Below, piece after piece: positions 10,256 through 17,601 of a DNA stretch of 17,601 nt. Every line of letters starts with the position of its first letter. The stretch's first letter is position 1. Made by a program: the position numbers and the translations under genes. Source of the stretch: Byssochlamys sp. IMV 00236. Lineage: Eukaryota; Ascomycota; Eurotiomycetes; Eurotiales; Thermoascaceae. The notes beneath the pieces are model-generated. The model had not been told where the DNA came from. It saw only the letters and a list, made by a program, of their open reading frames with translations, and searched no databases. The stretch lies in contig MSJH02000118.1 in the NCBI GenBank assembly GCA_001931875.2, positions 1-17,601 on the forward strand, in the 5' to 3' direction.

Positions 10256-11759
10256 TATTGATATTAACCATGTTTAGTGAATGTCGAGATCAAGGATTCA
10301 CTCGACCTAAAGTATTGATCTTGCTACCATTCAGAAACACGGTGGTCGATGTTGTAGACAGTTTTATTAAATTATCAGCTACAGAACAGCAAGAGAATAA
10401 GAATAGATTCTACGAGCAATACAATTTGAGAGAAGAAGAAGATCTTGATCCTACTAAACCCGTAGATTTTTTACAAAACTTTCAAGGCAATATTGACGAT
10501 CATTTCCGCTTGGGTATAAAGTTTGCAAAGAAATCAATGAAACTATATGCCGATTTTTACAATGCTGATGTTATCATTGCCTCTCCCTTGGGTCTGAGAA
10601 CACTGATCGGTGCTGAAGGGTAAGTAAAGAATATACAAGTATATAACCATTGACATTGTTCTGTAGGGATAAAAAGAGAGACTTTGATTATCTGTCCTCA
10701 ATCGAAGTTGTTATCCTGGATCAAACCAATCATTTCTTGATGCAAAATTGGGAGCACATTGAGCACATCTTCCAACATATGAACTTGATACCTAAGGAAA
10801 GTCATGGATGTGATATTTCGAGAATCAAAAGCTGGTACTTGGATGGAAAGTAAGTTGTAGTCAATACTGTTTGAATACATAATTAATACACTGTATAGAG
10901 CAAAATACTTTCGACAGACTATGTTGTTTGCAGACTTTTTGACACCAGAATTTAATGCCTTATTTAATAAGCATTTTAAGAATGTATCTGGAAAGCTCAA
11001 GATAAAGCGAACATATGAAGAGGGATCTATTCTGGACATTATCCCTCAAATACAACAGGTAACATTTATTAGACTGATACAGAAATGATAATCTAATAGC
11101 ATAATTAGACATTTACACGTATAGAATCACCATCATTAAGCTCAATTCACGATGCACGCTATAAATACTTTATTGAGAAGGTAAATTTATGATAAAATAG
11201 GCATAAAGGGACGAGTTACTTATACGTATATTTAGACTCTACCAGCTCTTCGTAAATCAGCCATTATGCAATCACATACCCTTATCTTTATTCCTTCCTA
11301 CTTTGACTTTGTTCGAGTACGAAATTATTTTGAAGATAACAGATATTCATATGAAGCGTGTTCAGAGTATGCTTCAGGACCACAGATTACTAGAGCAAGA
11401 GCACAATTCTTCCATGGCCGATGTGATTTTCTATTGTATACCGAAAGACTTCATTTCTTTAGAAGGTAAAGAATAAAAGAATAAGAGGTGAATGCATCTA
11501 ACATTAAATCCATAGATACAATATTCGTGGTACTTTCCACATCGTCTTTTACGGACTCCCTGAAGATCCATTGTATTATACCGAAGTTGTAAATTTTTTG
11601 GCTTTGAAATTCAATGAAGCTAGTGCAGCTGAAGAAGCTACGTTTTCATGCACTGCTTTATTTTCCAAGTATGACTTTTTGAAATTAGAGCGCATTGTTG
11701 GCACAGAACGCGCAAAGAAGATGTGTACAGCACAAAAGAACGTATTTATGTTTTCATAA
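8800..11759 (+). CDS. UTP25: U3 snoRNA-associated protein 25 (SSU processome), DIEXF/Def orthologue
   Basis: Nucleolar factor for 18S rRNA processing in the small-subunit processome. Eleven exons join in phase: 8800-9017, 9088-9470, 9534-9878, 9930-10074, 10127-10195, 10278-10619, 10667-10849, 10899-11058, 11109-11180, 11236-11465 and 11516-11759, giving 796 aa (yeast 721, human 756). The start is MAKERSAIS; earlier in-frame codons lack ATG. A basic N-terminus is followed by long Glu/Asp runs (about 65-240). Conserved core: [26 protein letters not shown] (about 389-404), [92 protein letters not shown]. It resembles DEAD-box helicases but has LDQT (518-521) instead of DEAD and no Walker A, as in the family. 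The AATAAA at 11759-11764 overlaps the stop. Intron 5 carries 38 A; exon 3 has a tandem AAGAAG acceptor. Confidence 0.97.
10216..10253 (+). repeat. poly(A)38 inside UTP25 intron 5
   Basis: 38 uninterrupted A between the donor (GG|GTAAAA at 10196) and a TATTAACC branch-like site followed by TTTAG at 10277. With it the intron is 82 nt, the longest in the gene; without it the intron would be 44 nt, near the local minimum. The tract length is likely variable and hard to assemble. Confidence 0.95.
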
Positions 11760-12896
11760 ATAAAATCTCTGTGTTCTCGAACTTGTTTATTTTTGGAAAT
11801 GAAAAATCCGAATATGGAAAGTGTTTCGTCTTTGCAAAAGCATCAAGTGATAATGATCACACGACAATACTCTAGCCAATAGATCATAAGATTACCCCTG
11901 TTACGTTATAGATTGTATCAGCTGGTTTAGACGCTCAAACCAATGCTTCATTCAGCTCATAGAATATATCAAAAGACTTTATAGGTCACATGACTGGGCA
12001 TTGAACTTGTAATGCAAAGGATTTTCCCGTCGGTCTCATTGCAATTTGCTGCTTGACAACATTTTGGGTATTTGTGTTGAAGGAGAATATATGCCTTCAA
12101 CAATAGTGCTTGAAGCCACCTTGGTCCTTTTTTTTGAACTAATCGCTAACGTGGCTTTCATTGTACCAATTGTTGCAAGCTTTGCACTTGTCTAAATCGC
12201 CAATATGGTCAATCCGATTCGGTTTTTCATGCATACATTGATTTGTTACAGAAAAAGAATAGTAATCCTGAGGCTGTAGTTACCATCATGGGTTATGACA
12301 CGAGATGGTGCAAGATACTACTGATTGTGTATTAAGGGGATTAGATTCCAAGATAAAATTTAGCGGGAGGAGGGGGGGAGGGATTAAGACTATACACTAT
12401 CAGATCAAACTTTAAGAAGCTCTTATTGTTAGACTTTAGAGATCTGATCCGCGGTTATTTAAATTATTTTTTATTTACGGCAAACAAAATATCTTTGTCA
12501 GCCAATCATAATCCAGACAGTAAAGGGGGAAGATCTGTTCAAAAAAAAAAAACAATGTTTATAAAAGGATAATTAAAACGTTAAAGGATAAACAAAAGGG
12601 AGAAATAGATATTGTCCCAGGATATAAGAGTAGCTTGTGTATCTGTGTACAAGATTGAACCTTTTTATACATATTATTTTACCCTTTTTTTACGCTCTTT
12701 TTTTTTGGTGTCTTTTTTTTCATTTTTCGTTTTTTTTTTTTCGTTTTTTTGCTTTTTTTAGTCTTTTTCCTCTTTTTTATAATGATGTAAATACATTAAC
12801 CCACTCTTTTTCCTATTTTCTACTCTTGTCCTTTCTTTTTTGTTGAAGAAAAAAGGGACAACAGAAAAAAAAAAGAAAAAGTATCATGAAGTATAC
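11760..12896. other. intergenic between convergent UTP25 and the 257-aa minus gene
   Basis: No gene supported. After the UTP25 end there is about 600 nt of unremarkable AT-rich DNA. A 46-codon minus-strand open stretch ending at 12139 contains CMH...DKCKACNNWYNE, zinc-ribbon-like, but has no family match and no continuation. A G-rich run lies at 12365-12382. The part 12660-12890 is strongly T-rich on the plus strand (runs of 6-11 T), meaning A-rich 3'UTR for the minus gene. Confidence 0.6.
12365..12382 (+). repeat. G-rich run with quadruplex potential
   Basis: GGGAGGAGGGGGGGAGGG can supply four GGG tracts with short loops (GGG, then two from the G7 run, then GGG). It is the only such sequence in an AT-rich window and lies between two convergent genes. 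Confidence 0.7.
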
Positions 12897-13737
12897 TTAT
12901 GCACTCAGTAACACAGCAGTACTCGAAGCAGAAGACGTTGGAGCCGGACCAGCCGGTGAACCCGGAGCATCAGGAAGTGTAAAGTGTAGTAAAAATTGAT
13001 CTTGGTCCATTTTCTTTAATTTTTTCACTTGATTTTCTTCCATATCTTCTTCTCCATCCCTTGATCGCTTTACTTCAGGTTCATGAGATAATAGGTTATT
13101 GGACTTTATACAATTTAATAATAATTGGGTATCATCTTGTTCTTGCTGTAATGTATTAGACGTATTGGAACTATTAGATGAAGCACTTATTGTATCCAAA
13201 AGTAGAGTTTCACTTGTAGTGGATAATGTGTCCTTGTCAACTTGGTTAAACCATGACCAGTCGCAAGATGAAAGTATGTTACTATCAAGGTTGCTATTAT
13301 TATCACTAGTGCTATCAACTGTAGTAGTAGTAGTAGTAGTAGTAGTCGTAACATGATTATCAAGAGATTTATCCTCGGCAGTTTCGGTAGCATCGATTGT
13401 TGTATGCGTACACTTTATTTCCGTAGCATCCTCAGTATGGTTTAATGATCCTTGATGACTAATGAAATCATCCAATCCTTCAGCTAGCCAAGAATCTGGA
13501 GGTAATTCTAATAGAATTTGCTGTTGCCTACGTACATTATTCCATAGTCTATATAGGGTGCAACATTTATTATTTTTCATGAATTTAAGAAAATGTCTTT
13601 TTTTTTTAGTTATACCTTGTAGTCAACAGTATTTTTCTTAATGGAACTTCATATCTAGAAGGCATAGGTGGGTATATCTTTATTTGACTAGCATCAGCTA
13701 AGCGTTTCATCAATAACTCTTTATTCGTTAAATCCAT
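12897..13737 (-). CDS. unrecognised 257-aa low-complexity, probably nuclear protein
   Basis: Two exons, 13616-13737 and 12897-13548, split by a 67-nt intron (GTATAACT...CTATATAG), encode 257 aa; the start is the first ATG (MDLTNKELLMKRLADASQ). The first 75 residues look folded and helical: PPMPSRYEVPLRKILLTT joins across the intron to RLWNNVRRQQQILLELPPDS, then WLAEGLDDF. The rest is disordered: Thr/Asp/Asn/Ser-rich, with ten Thr at 108-117, then Ser/Asn/Gln runs, a basic-acidic-basic stretch (KRSRDGEEDMEENQVKKLKK) that could be a nuclear localisation signal, and a Pro/Ala/Ser tail. This make-up suits a regulatory or transcription-associated protein, but I know no family to name. It is convergent with UTP25. 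Confidence 0.8.
13321..13346 (-). repeat. trinucleotide repeat coding for poly-Thr
   Basis: Pure GTA repeat on the plus strand (ACT on the minus strand), encoding most of a ten-Thr run in the 257-aa protein. Being pure, it is likely to vary in length between strains; whole-codon changes keep the frame. Confidence 0.9.
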
Positions 13738-14564
13738 TTGTATATAAACGCAAAAAAAAGGGGGGAAAGAGAGAAAAACGAAAAAAAGGGAAAAAAAAGC
13801 AAAGAGAGAAATGGATTGAATTACAGTCCTTTTTACTTCAATCCGAATTTTTTGAACCAATGAAATTTAATTTTGGGCGATTTTTATTATTAGACCTTTC
13901 AACATATGTTTTGAGAAGCTCTCTAATGATTTCTTTTAGTCTTTGAAGAGGGAAGATCTGTAAACAATATAAAGGATACTTGTTATTTGTTCCATGCAAA
14001 AGAATCTCTTTTAGAACAAATGTTGTAACAGAGAGAACGCTATGCTTGTTTTCCTTTAGTATTATTCAATACTATACATTGAGATAATTATTATCAACAT
14101 CACTCTTGCACTTTGGTATTGCTATTTCCTGATTGGTTCATGATAAGAGTCATGACTTTTGGCTGTGCTTTAGTTTCCAGCTTTCTAAAATATTACTTTC
14201 TCTTCTTTTCAAATCATGAATCAAAAAGGCCCAAGCGTCTCATCAATATTCTGTCTTTCTCTTCTTTGCCCTAAACACAGATATAACAGATATGTGTATA
14301 TAATAGCCAATAAATATCACGCAATTAGTTATTATATAATAGATATCAGAATGATCACATTCTTTCAGCTGTAAACATTGACACTTTATCTGGTGACGTT
14401 TACGAACACACCATGTAGAGTAATATCTCAGATTGCCATTCTTCTCTCTTGCGCAAGTTGCTCACTTGCAAAAAAAGAGCATTAAACGGATAATTTTATC
14501 GCCGATTAAATTGTTTCTATTTTAATCCTTTTCTGTTCCGCAGTTCTTCTCTTTCATTTACATC

Positions 14565-14728
14565 ATGTCTAGTGAAGAGTTGATCAAGGACAGAATTGAC
14601 GTGATTTATTATAAACTCAATAAAGAGAGAGAGTGTGTGATGATACCAACAAAAGGAGAAATGAACTCAGAAATAAATTGGATCTAAAGAGGAAAATGTC
14701 AATGCGTTATTTTATTGCATTTTACTAA
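14565..14728 (+). pseudogene. small coiled-coil-like ORF broken in a GA/GT microsatellite
   Basis: ATG 14565 in a pyrimidine-rich start context opens MSSEELIKDRIDVIYYKLNKERE, a helical charged sequence, then runs out of register at AGAGAGAGAGTGTGTG (14623-14638) and stops at 14685-14687 after 40 codons. The +2 frame continues the charged helical pattern (DDTNKRRNELRNKLDLKRKM) to a TAA at 14726-14728. A length change in the dinucleotide run would join the two parts into a protein of about 54 aa. It could be a recent pseudogene, a sequencing error or chance. Family unknown. Confidence 0.3.
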
Positions 14729-14950
14729 AAATGACAAGTTGAAAGGTGTTACAATAATCCATGTGGCAAAAAAAAGTAAGATGCTGTTCATACGTAATCA
14801 GTTTAATACCTTCAAATTGTCTTCAATGACTTATAGTCGCCTGTGCCTTACATAGATCAGTCATCATGAATACTCTGTGTTTACTTAAACTTTATCTTTG
14901 TAATTGACATATTTGTATGGTAGCACAAACAAGGGATAGGCGCAACCATG

Positions 14951-15209
14951 TCGGATGTTTACTTTGCGCATCGACATCCGATGTTGTGATCTAACCTCAT
15001 TGTGCAATGATCGCATTCATTGTGTAATTGATCTACAATGACAGATGTATATAGACTGATCTAAGCATGTCGATCTAGGGGGGGACATATATTGTAATGC
15101 ATAAGAAAGTTAAATATATTCTCCATCTATGATTACTTGATTAGTCTGGGCTGCGGCATAAGAATGTGCTCAAATGATTAACAACTAGTCATTCATTGTC
15201 ATCATTGTG
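14951..15209. repeat. cluster of short inverted repeats and TCATTGT/ACAATGA motifs
   Basis: TCGGATGT (14951-14958) pairs with ACATCCGA (14974-14981). TCATTG-TG-CAATGA spans 14997-15010. TCATTGT (15017-15023) pairs with ACAATGA (15035-15041). Two further TCATTGT copies lie at 15193 and 15202. The shared core CATTGT/ACAATG resembles HMG-box (Sox-type) binding sites. Function unknown. Confidence 0.5.
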
Positions 15210-15210
15210 G

Positions 15211-15226
15211 CACACACACACACACA
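15211..15226. repeat. (CA)8 microsatellite
   Basis: Eight CA units directly after the last TCATTGTGG motif. Confidence 0.9.
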
Positions 15227-17012
15227 ATACGTATATCAGTGCGATACACGTCATACCAATAGTCAATTGACCCAAGTATCAATATTCAACATGCTCATTG
15301 AGTCAAACAACAGCTCATTCTCTAGAAGAAATACATGTTGGAGCTATGATCTCAAAACGATTGCTATAGTTCAAAGAATTTCTGACTTTAGGTATCCTGC
15401 ATCAAGCAAAAAAAAAAAGAACCTCCTGTGATACTGTTCAATGCGGATCAGATCCGTAATTCTTGTTCAAGAAATCAACATGCTTTGCGTTTCAGACCCC
15501 CTTTTTTATACTATCAAAATTATATTATTTTATGCATATTATTTCTGTAAATAAGGCATTATCCGTCTTAATTCGATGAAAAACCACTAGGAAAAAGTCT
15601 ATTCCAATAGTGATCCGCGATAGTATCCCATATTTCAAAAGAGAAAGCCTGATCATACTGATTCTTTGACTGTGCTGTAAATGTACGTAGACTTATATTT
15701 CTTATGCAATTGATTATTTGTGCAGAGTCTCCTTTTTTTTATATATTAAGGTTGAGCTTATTTTTATTTGCCGCGTGGCTAGACCTTTCTAGTAGCTCTT
15801 GTTCTTTTGCATTCTTTTTTCTAAAGGGTTTCCTCAAATAGAAAAGCCATGCATCATTCGATACAAACTGAGCCCCCTCTTTATTCTTGAATGAACTAAA
15901 TTAACCCTTTTACAAATATAAATAAACGTCATCATTTTAATAAATCACTTGTTTATGCAACTTTAATTGACGCAAATAAACACTTTGAATCTATTTTTAC
16001 AGAAAATAAAAATGTATTCATCACAGTTACCAAAATAGCTGTTACTGCTTTATAATAGCGCATATAAAATTCGCATTATTTTTTGTGTAAAAATCGGTAT
16101 CTGTCTAAATCATGTCAGCCTATGCCTGTCATCTTTTAAAAAAATAAAGATATTATTTAATAATTACTTATAATAGATTCCGTACAGATAGTACAGTTTA
16201 CTAAGCCAAGAATGCTGTCAAAACAATGTTTGTAGGTTATTCTTTTCTCAAATTATCAAGACTGATGAATCTAGCAGAAAAATTTACTATCTCTTGTATA
16301 AGACATGTACTGTATATGTATAATTGAGCATGCAAAAGAACAGAATACAGCTTCCATGTAACGATTACTCGCACTTTATATTTTCAGAGAAGAAAATTTA
16401 TTTATCTCACTTGCTTTGAGATTAAAATAACCTCTTGTGTGACATGACCTTGTTCCAGAACAATTGCAGGGCACATATACCATAGTTACCTACACCAAAG
16501 ATTTTCAACTCATACTAAATTATACCTGATTACTGCCAATAAGAACAGTTTAACTATTAGACAATGCTTCATTGCAGAGAAAGCACCTTCCAATTTGTCA
16601 TTAAGATCAAAAGACACTAAAGTACACTCAAAGTAAACTACAATAATATGATTCCATGCAATAAACGATTCAAACAAGGCTGAATTTTTCATGTAAATAA
16701 GTAATTTCTGTTCAATTAGAAACATTCATTCCCCTGTCATGATTGTCACATAAAATGGGATTTAATATGTTTTGATCAATAACCCTTAGTCTGTTGATAA
16801 GCTCGCATATATACACCTTATTTTTAACTATATTCATTTTAAGTTATTGTTTGTTATGAAAATATCTATTAGATAATTAATCATGGATGAGGGTAATTTC
16901 TCACCCTTTATGAAATAAAGCTAATGAATCAATGGACTCCTTTTTTTTGATGTATCACAAATTTAGGGAAATTGACAGTTGTCCTCTAAACAATAATTAA
17001 CTTTAAAAAGGT

Positions 17013-17018
17013 TATAAA
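17013..17018 (+). promoter_or_regulatory. TATA box candidate for the kinase gene
   Basis: TATAAA within GGTTATAAATTAAAG, 50 bp upstream of the kinase ATG. Position and sequence fit a core promoter, though the region is AT-rich. Confidence 0.4.
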
Positions 17019-17067
17019 TTAAAGACATTTTCGTTTCATTTCTTACGTATTTTTTATATTTTTTATT

Positions 17068-17551
17068 ATGGATCATTCAGTGACATCTTCGTCATCAAGT
17101 CTCAGTCGTACATCTTCTTTCAATCAAATATTTTCAAGACGTAGGTCAAACACAGTGAGCGAATCTACACCAAAGAAGATGCCACTATCAAGGCAAAGAT
17201 CCATATCAGAAATCATGAGCAGAGTCACTCGACTTTCTATCCGTGCTCATTCTACAAATACACCTTGTCAACAAACTTATTCTTCCAAAGTGGATGACTA
17301 TGATATTCTCAGGACCATTGGGGCAGGTGCGACTGCCTCTGTTTATTCAGCCATCTATAAGCCAACACAATCAATGATCGCCATCAAGACTGTCAATTTG
17401 GAAGATAATCATTTAGACGATTCAAGATTGGAAGCATTAAGAAAAGAGATTCAAATTATGAACCTATGCAAACATCCACATTTACTTCAAGTCTACCAAA
17501 GCTTTGTTCATAGTTCCCAATTGTATATTGTTACACCAATCATGTCAGCTG
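17068..17551 (+). CDS. Ste20-family serine/threonine kinase (OSR1/SPAK/Fray-like), N-terminal exon only
   Basis: The first exon encodes 161 complete codons. A Ser/Arg-rich N-terminus (SRTSSFNQIF, RRRSNTVSE, SRQRSISEIM) is followed by the start of a kinase domain: DDYDILRTIGAGATASVYSA (76-95) is the glycine-rich loop, IAIKTVNLE has the ATP lysine Lys107, and LRKEIQIM has Glu127 of helix C. CKHPHLLQVYQSFVHSSQLYIVT leads to PIMSAG at the hinge, where OSR1/Fray kinases have MSAGS-C. The donor GCTG|GTAAAT fits a continuing SCL codon series. Such kinases act in stress and osmotic or polarity signalling in animals; the fungal role is less clear. The rest of the gene lies beyond the window, so subfamily and activity cannot be judged. 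ATG 17068 is the first in frame. Confidence 0.88.
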
Positions 17552-17558
17552 GTAAATG

Positions 17559-17560
<2 letters not shown>

Positions 17561-17596
<36 letters not shown>
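17561..17596 (+). repeat. T26A10 tract in kinase intron 1 at contig end
   Basis: 26 T followed by 10 A, a few bases past the intron donor. The junction of poly(T) and poly(A) at a contig end may be an assembly artefact. Confidence 0.9.
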
Positions 17597-17597
<1 letters not shown>

Positions 17598-17601
17598 CCT
17601 T

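Larger units (their letters stand above)
13738..17067. other. 3.3-kb gene-poor region
   Basis: No convincing protein gene. Short open stretches (14216 plus, 53 codons; 15207-15431 plus; 16510-16725 minus, 71 codons) show no motifs and have composition like the background. Seen inside: a small frame-broken ORF at 14565-14728, an inverted-repeat cluster at 14951-15209, a (CA)8 run at 15211-15226 and a GATC-type hairpin CGGATC-A-GATCCG at 15444-15456. I found no tRNA-like or rRNA sequence. The last part must contain the kinase promoter. Confidence 0.55.

Noticed and set aside
12139..12276. 46-codon minus-strand stretch with CMH...DKCKACNNWYNE, resembling a zinc ribbon
   Set aside because: It has no continuation in either direction, no family recognised, and the number of stops in the following frame matches chance. 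Possibly a transposon remnant, but unsupported.
12637..12846. 69-codon Phe-rich plus-strand frame
   Set aside because: It is a translation of T homopolymers in the 3' flank of the minus-strand gene.
13099..13393. Plus- and minus-strand frames rich in Val or Leu over the trinucleotide repeat
   Set aside because: They are alternative-frame readings of the repeat inside the 257-aa protein gene.
15207..15431. 74-codon plus-strand frame beginning in the CA repeat
   Set aside because: There is no ATG at its start, the beginning is repeat-encoded His/Thr, and it has no motif and background composition.
16510..16725. 71-codon minus-strand ORF with an ATG
   Set aside because: It has no recognisable motif or splice context and lies alone in gene-poor AT-rich DNA; a reading frame of this length can arise by chance.

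Overview
The window is AT-rich nuclear DNA from a fungus. Genes are split by many short GT-AG introns, most of them 46-82 nt. The gene content is fungal: a homoisocitrate dehydrogenase of the alpha-aminoadipate lysine pathway, a THI5/NMT1-type thiamine pyrimidine synthase and a CAAX-type G-gamma. The low GC, compact introns and T/A homopolymers would suit an early-diverging (Mucoromycota-like) fungus, but that placement is inference. Both ends lie in or beside homopolymers (A23 at the start, T26A10 at the end), so the window looks like a whole contig from a draft assembly.

Layout. 1-342: a doubtful, truncated minus-strand reading frame. 788-6009, minus strand, in transcription order: XPF/RAD1 nuclease (10 exons, 887 aa), G-gamma subunit (2 exons, 75 aa; its ATG is 48 bp past the XPF stop) and LYS12 homoisocitrate dehydrogenase (6 exons, one only 8 nt, 377 aa). 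6010-6910: divergent promoter region. 6911-8009, plus: THI5-type pyrimidine synthase (2 exons, 345 aa). 8113-8241: a clear TPP riboswitch aptamer downstream of the THI5 stop, apparently inside a 3'UTR intron (about 8015-8319). 8316-8738, minus: a possible small unrecognised gene convergent with THI5. 8800-11759, plus: UTP25 SSU-processome factor (11 exons, 796 aa). 12897-13737, minus: an unrecognised 257-aa low-complexity protein. 13738-17067: 3.3 kb with no convincing gene. 17068-17551, plus: first exon of a Ste20-family kinase, cut off by the contig end.

The genes are housekeeping or signalling genes without an evident common pathway. The main discovery candidate is the THI5 3' region. It has a splice donor 5 nt after the stop codon, a TPP aptamer containing a perfect 6-nt complement to that donor, an AATAAA and a strong acceptor. 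This is the layout known for plant THIC 3'UTR riboswitches, whereas the characterised fungal TPP riboswitches I know of (N. crassa NMT1 and THI4, Aspergillus thiA) lie in 5' introns. The exon models were assembled by eye from reading-frame continuity, splice sites and recalled family sequences; no alignment or RNA data were available.
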